Below, piece by piece: positions 25,032 to 33,674 of a stretch of DNA of 64,000 nucleotides. The number at the start of each line of letters is the position of its first letter. Position 1 is the stretch's first letter. The notes beneath the pieces are model-generated. The model ran no database searches, was not told where the DNA came from, and worked only from the letters and a program-made list of their open reading frames with translations. Source of the DNA: Gammaproteobacteria bacterium MFB021 (GTDB taxonomy: Bacteria > Pseudomonadota > Gammaproteobacteria > Pseudomonadales > Halomonadaceae); contig JNVT01000067.1 of assembly GCA_000737985.1 (NCBI GenBank), positions 1 to 64,000 on the forward strand. Reading direction: 5' to 3'. Both the position numbers and the translations under genes were made by a program.

Positions 25032-25742
25032 ATGGCGCAGAGAGAGAGGGGGACAAAAGAGAGGATGGAAAGAGAAAGCATGGACAGAGACGCGGTGCGT
25101 GCAGTCTGGCCCGGGCTGGCCGACCCCGCCCACGATAGCCAGCGCCTGTTCCGCCAGATCCTCGGCGCGATGTCCGAACCGGGCACGCTGGCGACGCTGG
25201 CCGTGCCGGCACCGCCCCAGACATCGCCGAGTGACGCCCTCGGGGCCGCGCTGTGGGGCGTGGTACTGACGCTCTGCGATCTCGAGACACGCGTCTGGGT
25301 CGCCGCCGACCTCGACTCGCCGGCCCTGCGCCAGGCGCTGACCTTCCACACCGGGGCGCGCATCACCGACGACCCGGCGAGTGCCGATTTTGCGCTGCTG
25401 ACCCATGACGCCTTCGATCCAGAGATGCCGTTTGCGCTGGGCAGCGATACCTACCCCGACCGCGGCACCACGCTGCTGGTCGCCGTCGAGCGGCTGGAAA
25501 ACGATTCGAACGAGGCACGCGGCGATAACAACAGCTGGCGGCTCAGTGGCCCCGGTATCGCCGACTCGCGGCTGCTCGATATCGGTGACAGCCCCGGCTG
25601 TCGGCGGCTGATGAGCCGCCTTGGCGCCAATCGCACCAGCTTCCCCCAGGGGTTGGACATGATCTTCGGCTGCGGCGCGCGGCTGGCGGCGGTGCCACGC
25701 AGCACCCGCGTCACGCGTGCCGATGCCAAGGAGGTGAACTGA
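25032..25742 (+). CDS. phnH: C-P lyase core subunit PhnH
   Basis: A 236-residue subunit, longer than the about 194 of E. coli. The core starts at LADPAHDSQRLFRQILGAMSEPG, followed by LTLCDLETRVW and LVAVERL. SGPGIADSRLLDI and FPQGLDMIFGCGARLAAVPRSTRV also match the family. ATG 25032 has the best ribosome site (GGGGGAG) and is used here. It yields an N-terminal tail MAQRERGTKERMERESM coded by a purine-only-like tract; ATGs at 25065 or 25080 would remove it and agree better with homologues. Its stop overlaps the phnI ATG. Confidence 0.93.
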   Translation: MAQRERGTKERMERESMDRDAVRAVWPGLADPAHDSQRLFRQILGAMSEPGTLATLAVPAPPQTSPSDALGAALWGVVLTLCDLETRVWVAADLDSPALRQALTFHTGARITDDPASADFALLTHDAFDPEMPFALGSDTYPDRGTTLLVAVERLENDSNEARGDNNSWRLSGPGIADSRLLDIGDSPGCRRLMSRLGANRTSFPQGLDMIFGCGARLAAVPRSTRVTRADAKEVN

Positions 25743-26866
25743 TGTACGTTGCCGTCAAGGGAGGCGAGCAGGCCATCGCCAGTGCCCACCGCTGGCTGGC
25801 CGACCGCCGTCGCGGCGATCGCGAGCGTGCGGAACTCGAGGTCGCCCAGATCGGCGATCAGCTGCGCTTGGCCGTCGACCGGGTGATGAGCGAAGCCTCG
25901 CTCTATGATCCTGAACTCGCCGCGCTGGCGTTCAAGCAGGCCAGTGGCGATCTCACCGAGGCCGTGTTCCTGCTGCGCGCTTATCGCACCACGCTGCCGC
26001 GGCTGGCGGTGAGCGAGCCGCTCGACACTGCCGGCATGCGCATCGAACGGCGCATCAGCGCCACCTACAAGGACATTCCCGGCGGCCAGATTCTGGGCCC
26101 GACCTACGACTACACCCATCGTCTGCTCGACTTCCTCCAACTGGCCGGCGCCGAGGTGCCGCCCGCCGAGACCCGTGACGACGTCACCGACGCCGAACCC
26201 TGCCCGCAGATTCTCGCGCTACTCAACGATGAGGGCCTGGTGGAGCAGGCGATCGACGACGGCCGCGAGCCCATGGATATCACCCGCGATCCGCCGGATT
26301 ACCCGATGGGCCGCGCCGCCCGGCTGCAGATGCTGGCCCGCGGCGACGAGGGCTATTTGCTGGCGCTGGGTTACTCCACCCAGCGCGGCTACGGCCGCAA
26401 CCATCCGTTCGCCGGCGAGATTCGCCAGGGCCAGGTGGAGGTCGAGATCCACGTCGAGGAGTGGGACGAGACGATCTGCGTCGGCGAGATCGCGCTGAGC
26501 GAGTGCCAGATGATCAACCAGTTCGGCGGCTCGCGCGAAGCCGCGCCGCAGTTCACCCGGGGTTACGGCCTCGCCTTCGGCCACAACGAGCGCAAGACCA
26601 TGGCCATGGCGCTGGTCGATCGCGCCCTGCGCGCCGAGGAGCTGGGCGAGCCGATCAGCGGCCCGGCGCAGCAGGCGGAGTTCGTACTGGCCCACGCCGA
26701 CAGCGTCGACGCCTCCGGCTTCGTCTCGCACCTGAAGCTGCCGCACTACGTCGACTTCCAGTCCGAGCTCGATCTGCTCAGGCGCCTGCGCCGCGAACAT
26801 GCCGCGCGCCAGGCCGAGCTGGCGGATGCTCATGAAGCCGTCAAGCCGCCGTCGGAGGAGAGCTGA
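25742..26866 (+). CDS. phnI: C-P lyase core subunit PhnI
   Basis: A 374-residue subunit; PhnI is the nucleosidase component that with PhnGHL forms the 5'-triphosphoribosyl phosphonate intermediate. Hallmarks are MYVAVKGGEQAIASAHRWLAD at the start and TAGMRIERRISATYKDIPGGQ. ILGPTYDYTHRLLDF, RDPPDYPMGRAARLQMLARGDEG, GYSTQRGYGRNHPFAGEIR and QFGGSREAAPQFTRGYGLAFG follow. A charged tail of about 20 residues follows the conserved part. It starts within the phnH stop region (TGATG). Confidence 0.96.
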   Translation: MYVAVKGGEQAIASAHRWLADRRRGDRERAELEVAQIGDQLRLAVDRVMSEASLYDPELAALAFKQASGDLTEAVFLLRAYRTTLPRLAVSEPLDTAGMRIERRISATYKDIPGGQILGPTYDYTHRLLDFLQLAGAEVPPAETRDDVTDAEPCPQILALLNDEGLVEQAIDDGREPMDITRDPPDYPMGRAARLQMLARGDEGYLLALGYSTQRGYGRNHPFAGEIRQGQVEVEIHVEEWDETICVGEIALSECQMINQFGGSREAAPQFTRGYGLAFGHNERKTMAMALVDRALRAEELGEPISGPAQQAEFVLAHADSVDASGFVSHLKLPHYVDFQSELDLLRRLRREHAARQAELADAHEAVKPPSEES

Positions 26867-26867
26867 T

Positions 26868-27701
26868 ATGGATGGCTACAATTTTGCTTATCTGGACGAA
26901 CAGACCAAAAGAATGATCCGCCGCGCGCTGCTCAAGGCAGTGGCGATCCCCGGCTACCAGGTGCCATTCGGCGGCCGCGAAATGCCGATGCCCTACGGCT
27001 GGGGCACCGGCGGCGTGCAGCTCACCGCGAGCATTCTCGGCGCCGACGACATTCTCAAGGTGATCGACCAGGGCGCCGACGACACCACCAATGCGGTCAG
27101 CATCCGCCACTTCTTCCAGCGTGTCGCCGGGGTCGAGACCACCACCGCGACCACGGCGGCGAACGTGATCCAGACCCGTCACCGGATTCCCGAAACCCCG
27201 CTGCGTGCCGGCCAGATTCTGGTGTTCCAGGTGCCGATTCCCGAGCCGCTGCGCTTCATCGAACCCAGCGAGCAGGAGACCCGGCTGATGCATGCGCTGG
27301 AGGAGTACGGCGTGATGCACGTCAAGCTCTACGAGGACATCGCCCGCTACGGCCATATCGCCACCACCTACGCCTACCCGGTCAAGGTCGACGGGCGTTA
27401 CGTCATGGATCCTTCGCCGATCCCCAAGTTCGACAACCCCAAGCTCGACGGCAATCCGGCGCTGATGCTGTTCGGCGCCGGGCGCGAGAAGCGGCTCTAC
27501 GCGATTCCGCCCCATACCCGGGTCGAGAGTCTCGACTTCGAGGATCATCCGTTCGAGATCCAGTCCTGGGAGCACGCCTGCGCGCTGTGCGGCAGCGATC
27601 ACAGCTATCTCGACGAAGTGATCACCGATGATCACGGCGGACGGATGTTCGTCTGCTCCGATACCGACTACTGCCAGAGCCGGCGGGGAGAGGTGGCATG
27701 A
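26868..27701 (+). CDS. phnJ: C-P lyase catalytic subunit PhnJ (radical SAM)
   Basis: A 277-residue radical-SAM enzyme that breaks the carbon-phosphorus bond of 5-phosphoribosyl 1-phosphonate, releasing the alkane. The atypical cluster cysteines are all present: C238-X2-C241-X21-C263, plus C269 (CALCGSDH ... FVCSDTDYC), with the same spacing as E. coli PhnJ. The glycyl radical region PGYQVPFGGREMPMPYGWGTGG is intact. MDGYN at 26868 is the right N-terminus, one base after the phnI stop. It overlaps phnK by ATGA. Confidence 0.97.
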   Translation: MDGYNFAYLDEQTKRMIRRALLKAVAIPGYQVPFGGREMPMPYGWGTGGVQLTASILGADDILKVIDQGADDTTNAVSIRHFFQRVAGVETTTATTAANVIQTRHRIPETPLRAGQILVFQVPIPEPLRFIEPSEQETRLMHALEEYGVMHVKLYEDIARYGHIATTYAYPVKVDGRYVMDPSPIPKFDNPKLDGNPALMLFGAGREKRLYAIPPHTRVESLDFEDHPFEIQSWEHACALCGSDHSYLDEVITDDHGGRMFVCSDTDYCQSRRGEVA

Positions 27702-28507
27702 AGAAACCGGTACTGGAACGCCCGGTCCTGCTGGACGTGCAGGGCATCACCCGACTCTATGGCCCGGCCAAGGGCTGCGAGGCGATCGATTTTCAACTCC
27801 ACGCCGGTGAGGTGCTGGGCATCGTCGGCGAGTCCGGTTCCGGCAAGTCGACCCTGCTGCGGGTACTCGCCGGCCTCGAAGCACCGGATGCCGGACAGGT
27901 CGTGTACCGCCGTCAGGCGGATGACGCGGGGGCCGAGGAAGCCGAGCTCGATCTCTACGCCATCGGCGAGGCGCGACGCCGGGCGCTGCTGCGCCTCGAA
28001 TGGGGGCTGGTGCATCAGAACCCCCGCGACGGCCTGCGCATGGGCGTGTCCGCCGGGGCCAACATCGGTGAACGACTGATGGCCCAGGGGCAGCGCCATT
28101 ACGGCCAGCTCCGCGCCACCGGCCAGGCGTGGATGCGCCAGGTCGAACTCGACCCCGGGCGTATCGACGATGCGCCGCGGACCTTCTCCGGCGGCATGCA
28201 GCAGCGCCTGCAGATCGCCCGCACTCTGGTCACCCGGCCACGGCTGGTGTTCATGGACGAGCCCACCGGCGGGCTCGATGTCTCGGTGCAGGCGCGGCTG
28301 CTCGACATGCTGCGCACGCTGGTGAGAAGCCTCGGCCTCTCGGTGGTGCTGGTGACCCATGATCTCGCCGTGGCGCGCCTGCTCGCCCACCGGCTGCTGG
28401 TGATGCGCCGCGGTCAGGTGGTCGAGACCGGCCTTACTGACCAGATTCTCGACGACCCGCAGCACGCCTATACGCAGCTGCTGGTGTCGTCCGTGCTCAC
28501 CCCTTGA
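27698..28507 (+). CDS. phnK: C-P lyase complex ATPase PhnK
   Basis: A 269-residue ABC-type ATPase that binds the PhnJ surface of the core complex; it is not a transporter ATPase. It has Walker [20 protein letters not shown], signature FSGGMQQRLQIARTL, Walker B LVFMDEPTGGLDVS and the H-loop VLVTHDLAVARLL. The QNPRDGLRMGVSAGANIGERLM segment is typical of PhnK. It is coupled to phnJ by ATGA and followed 11 bp later by phnL. Confidence 0.95.
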   Translation: MKKPVLERPVLLDVQGITRLYGPAKGCEAIDFQLHAGEVLGIVGESGSGKSTLLRVLAGLEAPDAGQVVYRRQADDAGAEEAELDLYAIGEARRRALLRLEWGLVHQNPRDGLRMGVSAGANIGERLMAQGQRHYGQLRATGQAWMRQVELDPGRIDDAPRTFSGGMQQRLQIARTLVTRPRLVFMDEPTGGLDVSVQARLLDMLRTLVRSLGLSVVLVTHDLAVARLLAHRLLVMRRGQVVETGLTDQILDDPQHAYTQLLVSSVLTP

Positions 28508-28518
28508 GGATATCTTCG

Positions 28519-29286
28519 ATGCTTTCCGAGACTGGCGTTTCCCCGCAGTGCGCCCGACATCGCCTCACGGTGGCGGGGCTCAACAAGCGGTTTCTGCTCC
28601 ACGGCCAGGGCGGAGTCGAGATCGACGTGATGCGCGATCTCTCGCTGACGCTGCAGGCCGGCGAATGTCTGGTGCTGGCCGGACGCAGCGGCATCGGCAA
28701 GAGCACGCTGTTGAAGATGCTCTACGGCGACTATCGCATCGATCAGGGCCGGATCCGGCTGCACTTCGACGATGGCGACCTCGATCTCGAGACCCTGCCC
28801 GCCTACGCCTGGCATGGCCTGCGTCGCGACGTGATCGGCTATGTCAGCCAGTTCCTGCGGGTGGTGCCGCGGGTCGCCGCGGTCGACGTGGTGATGGAGC
28901 CGCTACTCGCCCGCGGCGCCGATGAAGCCGACTCGCGCCAGCGGGCCGAGACGCTGCTGGCGCGACTCAATCTGCCCGAGCGGCTGTGGCAATTGCCCCC
29001 CGGGACCTTCTCCGGCGGCGAGCAGCAGCGGGTCAATATCGCCCGCGGCTTCATCGGCGAGCATCCGCTGCTGCTGCTCGACGAGCCCACCGCGTCGCTC
29101 GATGCCGCCAACCGTGACGTGGTGATCGCGCTGATCGGCGAGGCCAAGGCGCGCGGTACCGCCATGCTCGGCATCTTTCACGACGAAGACGTGCGCGAGC
29201 GCGTCGCCGACCGCCTGCTGCCGCTGGATGGCAGCCTGGGCGGCTTGTCCAACGCCAGCCAGCACTGCCAGGAGAGCCTGTCATGA
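28519..29286 (+). CDS. phnL: C-P lyase complex ATPase PhnL
   Basis: A 255-residue ABC-type protein required with PhnGHI for the nucleosidase step. Walker A is LAGRSGIGKSTLLKMLYGDY, and IGYVSQFLRVVPRVAAVDVVMEPL is the PhnL-specific middle. The signature is FSGGEQQRVNIARGF, Walker B LLLLDEPTASLD, and the switch His is in GIFHDEDVRERVADR. ATG 28519 follows TTGAGGATAT and is preferred to the TTG at 28504. It overlaps phnM by ATGA. Confidence 0.95.
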   Translation: MLSETGVSPQCARHRLTVAGLNKRFLLHGQGGVEIDVMRDLSLTLQAGECLVLAGRSGIGKSTLLKMLYGDYRIDQGRIRLHFDDGDLDLETLPAYAWHGLRRDVIGYVSQFLRVVPRVAAVDVVMEPLLARGADEADSRQRAETLLARLNLPERLWQLPPGTFSGGEQQRVNIARGFIGEHPLLLLDEPTASLDAANRDVVIALIGEAKARGTAMLGIFHDEDVRERVADRLLPLDGSLGGLSNASQHCQESLS

Positions 29287-30431
29287 GCGCACGCGAACAG
29301 ATTCTGACCCACGCCACACTGGTGCTCGACGACGAGACGATCGATGGCACCCTGGTGATCCGCGACGGTCGCATCGCCGCCATCGATCACGGCGCGACCC
29401 AGGCGGCGAGCGCCATCGACTGCGAGGGTGACATTCTGCTGCCGGGGCTGGTCGAGCTGCACACCGACAACATGGAGAAGTATTTCCAGCCGCGGCCCAA
29501 GGTCGAATGGCCGGGGCTCCAGGCCGCGCTGGCGCATGACGCCCAGATGGCGGCCAGCGGCATCACCACCGTGTTCGATGCGGTCTCGGTGGGCGACGTC
29601 GACGAGCAGAGCATGCGTCACGGCTCGCTCGACGATATGTGCCAGGCCCTGGCGCGGATCGCCCACGCGGGGCTGGCGCGGGTCGATCATCGCCTGCACT
29701 TGCGCTGCGAGGTGAGCCACCCCAACACGCTGGCGCGCTTCCACGAGCTGTCGTCATCGCCGCTGCTGGGGCTGGTATCACTGATGGACCACGCCCCCGG
29801 TCAGCGTCAGTTTGCCAGCCTCGAGGCCTATCGCATCTATTATCAGGGCAAGTACAAGCTCGACGACGCGGCGATGGACGCCTTCATGGCGTCCCAGATC
29901 GACAACAGCCAGCGCTACAGCGCCGAGCATCGTCGCGCCATTGCGGCGATCTGCGGTGAGCGCGGTCTGGCGATCGCCAGCCATGACGACGCCACCGTCG
30001 AGCACGTCGCCGAAAGCGCCGAGTACGGCACCCGGGTGGCGGAGTTTCCGACCACCCTCGAGGCGGCCGAGGCCTCTCACCGGGCCGGCATGGCGGTGAT
30101 GATGGGCGCGCCCAATGTGGTTCGTGGCGGCTCTCACTCCGGCAATATCGCCGCCGCCGAGCTGGTCGCGCTGGGCGTGCTGGATATCCTATCGTCGGAT
30201 TACTACCCGGCGGCGCTGCTCGATGCGGTGTTCAAGGTGGCGGCGATGGAAAACGGCTACGCCTTGCCCCATGCCGTTGCCACCGCGACCCGTATTCCGG
30301 CCGAGGCGGTCGGGCTGACCGACCGCGGTCGCCTGGCGCCGGGGCTGCGTGCCGATCTGCTGCGGGTGCGCGTGATCGACGAGCATCCGGTGGTGCAGAG
30401 AGTTTGGTCCGCGGGCCAGCAGGTGCACTGA
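29283..30431 (+). CDS. phnM: Ribose 1-phosphonate 5-triphosphate diphosphatase PhnM
   Basis: A 382-residue amidohydrolase-fold enzyme that removes pyrophosphate from the 5-triphosphoribosyl phosphonate. The metal region LLPGLVELHTDNMEKYFQPRP holds His and Asp ligands. A central RLHLRCEVSHPNTL, the later ASHDDATVEHVAES, and MMGAPNVVRGGSHSGNIAA with SSDYYPAALL complete the family signature. It is coupled to phnL by ATGA; phnN follows after 25 bp. Confidence 0.96.
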   Translation: MSAREQILTHATLVLDDETIDGTLVIRDGRIAAIDHGATQAASAIDCEGDILLPGLVELHTDNMEKYFQPRPKVEWPGLQAALAHDAQMAASGITTVFDAVSVGDVDEQSMRHGSLDDMCQALARIAHAGLARVDHRLHLRCEVSHPNTLARFHELSSSPLLGLVSLMDHAPGQRQFASLEAYRIYYQGKYKLDDAAMDAFMASQIDNSQRYSAEHRRAIAAICGERGLAIASHDDATVEHVAESAEYGTRVAEFPTTLEAAEASHRAGMAVMMGAPNVVRGGSHSGNIAAAELVALGVLDILSSDYYPAALLDAVFKVAAMENGYALPHAVATATRIPAEAVGLTDRGRLAPGLRADLLRVRVIDEHPVVQRVWSAGQQVH

Positions 30432-30456
30432 TGGCGTATTTTCCGAGAGGTCCGAA

Positions 30457-31008
30457 ATGTCGCGTCTGATCTACGTCATGGGCGCCAGCGGCGTCGGCAA
30501 GGACAGCCTGCTGCGCGAACTGCGCCGGCGCCGCCCGGATCTGCTGGTGGCGCATCGCTATATCACCCGGGCCAGCGGTAGCGGCGAGAACTGTGTCGAG
30601 CTGAGCGCCGCCGAGTTCGCCTGGCGCCGGGAGCAGGGGCTGTTCTGCCTGGCCTGGCACGCCCACGGGCTCGACTACGGCGTCGGCATCGAGATCGAGT
30701 CCTGGCTGGCGGCGGGGCATACGCTGGTGCTCAACGGCAGCCGCCGCGCGCTGGCGTCCGCGCGGGCGCGCTTCGGTGAGTCGCTGCTCCCGCTGCTGGT
30801 GGTGGCGGATGCCGAGGTGCTGCGCCAGCGTCTGCTCGCGCGTGGGCGCGAGACGCCCGCCGAGATCGAGGCGCGGCTGGCGCGGGGTGGTGGCGAGGAG
30901 ACCCTGGGCGACATCCCGCGGCTCGACAACGGCGGCGAACTGGCACACAGCGTCGCGGCGCTCGAAGCCTTCATCGAGGCGTCGCCCGCGACGGCATCAC
31001 CGCCATGA
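30457..31008 (+). CDS. phnN: Ribose 1,5-bisphosphate phosphokinase PhnN
   Basis: A 183-residue P-loop kinase that converts ribose 1,5-bisphosphate to PRPP, feeding the C-P lyase product into nucleotide metabolism. The P-loop is VMGASGVGKDSLLRELRRR, and HRYITRASGSGENCVELSAAEF is the guanylate-kinase-like substrate segment. HAHGLDYGVGIEIESWLAAGHTLVLNGSR then matches the family. Its stop overlaps the phnP ATG. Confidence 0.93.
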   Translation: MSRLIYVMGASGVGKDSLLRELRRRRPDLLVAHRYITRASGSGENCVELSAAEFAWRREQGLFCLAWHAHGLDYGVGIEIESWLAAGHTLVLNGSRRALASARARFGESLLPLLVVADAEVLRQRLLARGRETPAEIEARLARGGGEETLGDIPRLDNGGELAHSVAALEAFIEASPATASPP

Positions 31009-31784
31009 AGCTGCGTTTCGCCGGCACCGGCGACAGCGCCCAGGTGCCCTGTTTCGGCTGTGACTGCCCGGCGTGTCAGCGGGCGCGGCTGTTGAACGGC
31101 CACCGCCGTGGACCCTGCGCCGGCGAGATCGAGCTCGACGGCGGACTGATCCTGATCGACGCCGGTCGCATGGACCTGGCCGCGCGCTGCGAGCGTCAGC
31201 GCCCGGCCGCGATCCTGCTCACCCACTACCATGCCGACCACGTCCAGGGGCTATTGCACCTGCGCTGGGGGCGGGGCGAGCCGATTCCGGTGTATGGCCC
31301 CAAGGATGCCCAGGGCTGTGCCGACCTGCACAAGAACCCCGGTATTCTCGACTTCCGCCCCGGCCTCAAGCCGTTTCGACCGCTCACGCTCGGCGGGCTC
31401 ACGCTGACGCCGCTGCCGCTCAATCACAGTAAGCCAACGCTGGGCTACGCGATCGACGACGGCGTCAGTCGCCTGGCCTGGCTGTGCGACACCGTCGGCC
31501 TGCCCGGGGCCACCGAGCGCTTCCTGAGCGAATGGCAGCCCCACGGCGTGGTGATCGACGCCACCCATCCCGACTCTCATGACTCCCCGCAACTGGAGTC
31601 GTATACCATCCCCCGCAATCACAACAACGTCAGCATGGCGCTGGAGATCATCGACCGCCTGGGCCCAACGCATGCCTGGCTGACGCACATCAGCCACGAG
31701 CTGGACGCCCTTTGGCTGGCCGCGCCACCGACGTTGCCCGAGGGCGTGGCGATAGCGTCCGACAATCTCGAGGTGCCTTTCTGA
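31005..31784 (+). CDS. phnP: Phosphoribosyl cyclic phosphodiesterase PhnP
   Basis: A 259-residue metallo-beta-lactamase-fold enzyme that opens the 1,2-cyclic phosphate made by PhnJ. The zinc-binding cysteine cluster CFGCDCPACQRAR near the start (structural) and the metal motif LLTHYHADHVQGLLHLRWG are both intact. PLNHSKPTLGYAI, AWLCDTVGLP and VIDATHPD also match PhnP, as does the late THISHELDALW. It is the last gene of the locus, and no phnO acetyltransferase is present. It is convergent with an aldehyde dehydrogenase gene across 86 bp without a clear terminator. Confidence 0.95.
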   Translation: MKLRFAGTGDSAQVPCFGCDCPACQRARLLNGHRRGPCAGEIELDGGLILIDAGRMDLAARCERQRPAAILLTHYHADHVQGLLHLRWGRGEPIPVYGPKDAQGCADLHKNPGILDFRPGLKPFRPLTLGGLTLTPLPLNHSKPTLGYAIDDGVSRLAWLCDTVGLPGATERFLSEWQPHGVVIDATHPDSHDSPQLESYTIPRNHNNVSMALEIIDRLGPTHAWLTHISHELDALWLAAPPTLPEGVAIASDNLEVPF

Positions 31785-31870
31785 TCGTGGCGCCAGGGGT
31801 TGCCGCGATGGCAAGCCAGGGTCCCGCCTCGGGAGTCCGGCGACCGGCTTCCCGACTCCCCCAAGGCCGA

Positions 31871-33298
31871 TCAATAGCCGAGAATCGACTTGACCTCGAG
31901 ATACTCCTCGAGGCCGAAAACGCCGAACTCCCGTCCGTTGCCCGACTGCCCGTACCCGCCGAAAGCCGCCTTGCCATCCCAGGCGGGATAGTTGATATGA
32001 ACCTGGCCGGCGCGGATTTGCCGGGCCACGCGTCGGGCGCTCTCCTGATTGGCGGACTGTACGTGCGCGCCCAGACCATAGCGTGTGTCGTTGGCGATGC
32101 GGATCGCCTCTTCTTCGGTCTCGTAGGTCAGGATCGACAGCACCGGGCCGAAGATCTCCTCCTTGGCGATGCGCATGTCCAGGGTGACGTCCGAGAAGAT
32201 CGTGGGTCGGGCAAAGTAGCCGGTGCTCAGCCCCTCCGGCCGGCCCGGGCCGCCGCACAGCAGTCGCGCGCCTTCGTCGATACCGGCCTGGATCAGTGCC
32301 TGCACCCGGGCGTATTGGGCGCCGTTGGCGATCGGGCCGAGTACGGTAGCCTCATGGCGGGGGTCGCCGACGACGATCTCCGCCACCGCGGCCAGCGCCA
32401 GGGTCTCGACCTCCTCCAGTCGCGCACGCGGCACGATCATCCGGGTCGGGGCGCTGCAGGACTGACCGCAGTTGCGAAACCCGGCCATGACCCCCTTGGC
32501 CACGCCGTCGGCGAAATCGGCGTCGTCGAGAAAGACGTTGGGCGATTTGCCCCCGAGCTCCTGCACCACGCGCTTGACCGTGGGAGCGGCGGCTTTGGCG
32601 ACCTCCACGCCGGCGCGCGTCGAGCCGGTGATGGAGATCATGTCGATGTCGGGGTGGGCCGCCAGCGCGCCGCCCACCGTCTCGCCGGTTCCCGTCACCA
32701 TGTTGAAGACCCCCGGAGGGACTCCCGCGTCATGCAGAACCTGGGCAAAGAGCCGGGCGCTCAGTGGGGAAAGCTCGCTTGGCTTGAGCACCAGGGTACA
32801 GCCGGCGGCCAGTGCCGGCGCGACCTTGGCGGTGATCTGATAGAGCGGCCAGTTCCAGGGGGTGATCAGGCCGCAGACTCCGATGGGCTCCCGGCAGATG
32901 GCCGTCGAGTCCTGCATGAACCGAAAGCGATAATCGCGCAGTATCTCGGCCTGCACCCGCACATGGGCGAGCCCGAAGGGCAGCTGGGCCGTGCGGGCGA
33001 AGCGCCGGCTCGTGCCCATTTCGGCGATCATCGCCTCGATGAATTGCTCGCCGCGTGCCTCGATACCCTCGGCGATACGCTCCAGCAGCGCAATCCGCGC
33101 GTCGACCGAGACCTGCGACCAGGATGCGAACGCCTTGCGCGCGGCGGCGACGGCGGCATCGACGTCGTGGCGACCCCCGGCGGCGACGTCATCGATCGGC
33201 GTCTCCCGAGCGGGGTCGAACACCGGGAGCCGCTGGGCGGTATCGGCACGCTGCCATGCGCCGTCGATATAGAAGTCCTGACCGGCCTGGGTAAACAT
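31871..33298 (-). CDS. NAD(P)-dependent aldehyde dehydrogenase
   Basis: A 475-residue ALDH. Catalytic Cys281 lies in FRNCGQSCSAPTR and Glu247 in VVQELGGKSPNVF. TPWNWP (Asn149) and LKPSELSP (Lys172) bind the substrate and cofactor, SITGSTRAG lies between, and EEIFGPVLSI and GYGQSGNGREFG are family signatures. The start at 33298 has GGAGA six bases upstream; the longer frame to 33583 only reads intergenic and MITE sequence. Exact substrate unknown, possibly the aldehyde produced by the neighbouring FAD oxidoreductases. It is the last gene of the minus-strand arm of the island. Confidence 0.93.
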   Translation of the reverse strand: MFTQAGQDFYIDGAWQRADTAQRLPVFDPARETPIDDVAAGGRHDVDAAVAAARKAFASWSQVSVDARIALLERIAEGIEARGEQFIEAMIAEMGTSRRFARTAQLPFGLAHVRVQAEILRDYRFRFMQDSTAICREPIGVCGLITPWNWPLYQITAKVAPALAAGCTLVLKPSELSPLSARLFAQVLHDAGVPPGVFNMVTGTGETVGGALAAHPDIDMISITGSTRAGVEVAKAAAPTVKRVVQELGGKSPNVFLDDADFADGVAKGVMAGFRNCGQSCSAPTRMIVPRARLEEVETLALAAVAEIVVGDPRHEATVLGPIANGAQYARVQALIQAGIDEGARLLCGGPGRPEGLSTGYFARPTIFSDVTLDMRIAKEEIFGPVLSILTYETEEEAIRIANDTRYGLGAHVQSANQESARRVARQIRAGQVHINYPAWDGKAAFGGYGQSGNGREFGVFGLEEYLEVKSILGY

Positions 33299-33448
33299 GT
33301 TGTGTCTCCGAATGGCACGAGGCTTTGAACGCAAACGATCTGCGCTCGACGATAACGCCTGCGGCGAAGACGATGCAGCGTTAAACCCGGGGCCAAAGCG
33401 CACATTCGGCCGTATCGACGGCCGACGGCGGCACGGCGTTGTGCTTAG

Positions 33449-33674
33449 GGAAGCGCTGAATAAATCGCCGAACGAGATGAAGGGCAAGGCGCACGGAACG
33501 CAGACTCGAAGCAACGCGTAGAAAACGCCCGTAGGGCGGCCCGTCAGGGCAAGTTGCCGAAGGCAACGCGTCACGCGAGACATAACATGGGGTTAGGCGA
33601 TTTTCGATCGGACTGGCGCCCCAGTACCGCGCAACGTCGTCATTCGCTTGTGCAGGCATTTATGCAGCGTTTCC
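33449..33674. mobile_element. MITE with IS5-like ends
   Basis: A 226-bp element without coding capacity. The left end GGAAGCGCTGAATAAATC and the right end (inverted) GGAAACGCTGCATAAATG match at 15 of 18 positions. It is flanked on both sides by TTAG (33445-33448 and 33675-33678), a 4-bp YTAR target duplication like that of the IS5 group. It lies between the aldehyde dehydrogenase and lrp genes; the right TTAG contains the lrp stop codon. Confidence 0.85.

Noticed and set aside
33299-33583. An N-terminal extension of the aldehyde dehydrogenase frame to 33583
   Set aside because: It reads through the promoter region and into the MITE and has no family similarity; MFTQAGQ at 33298 has a good ribosome site.
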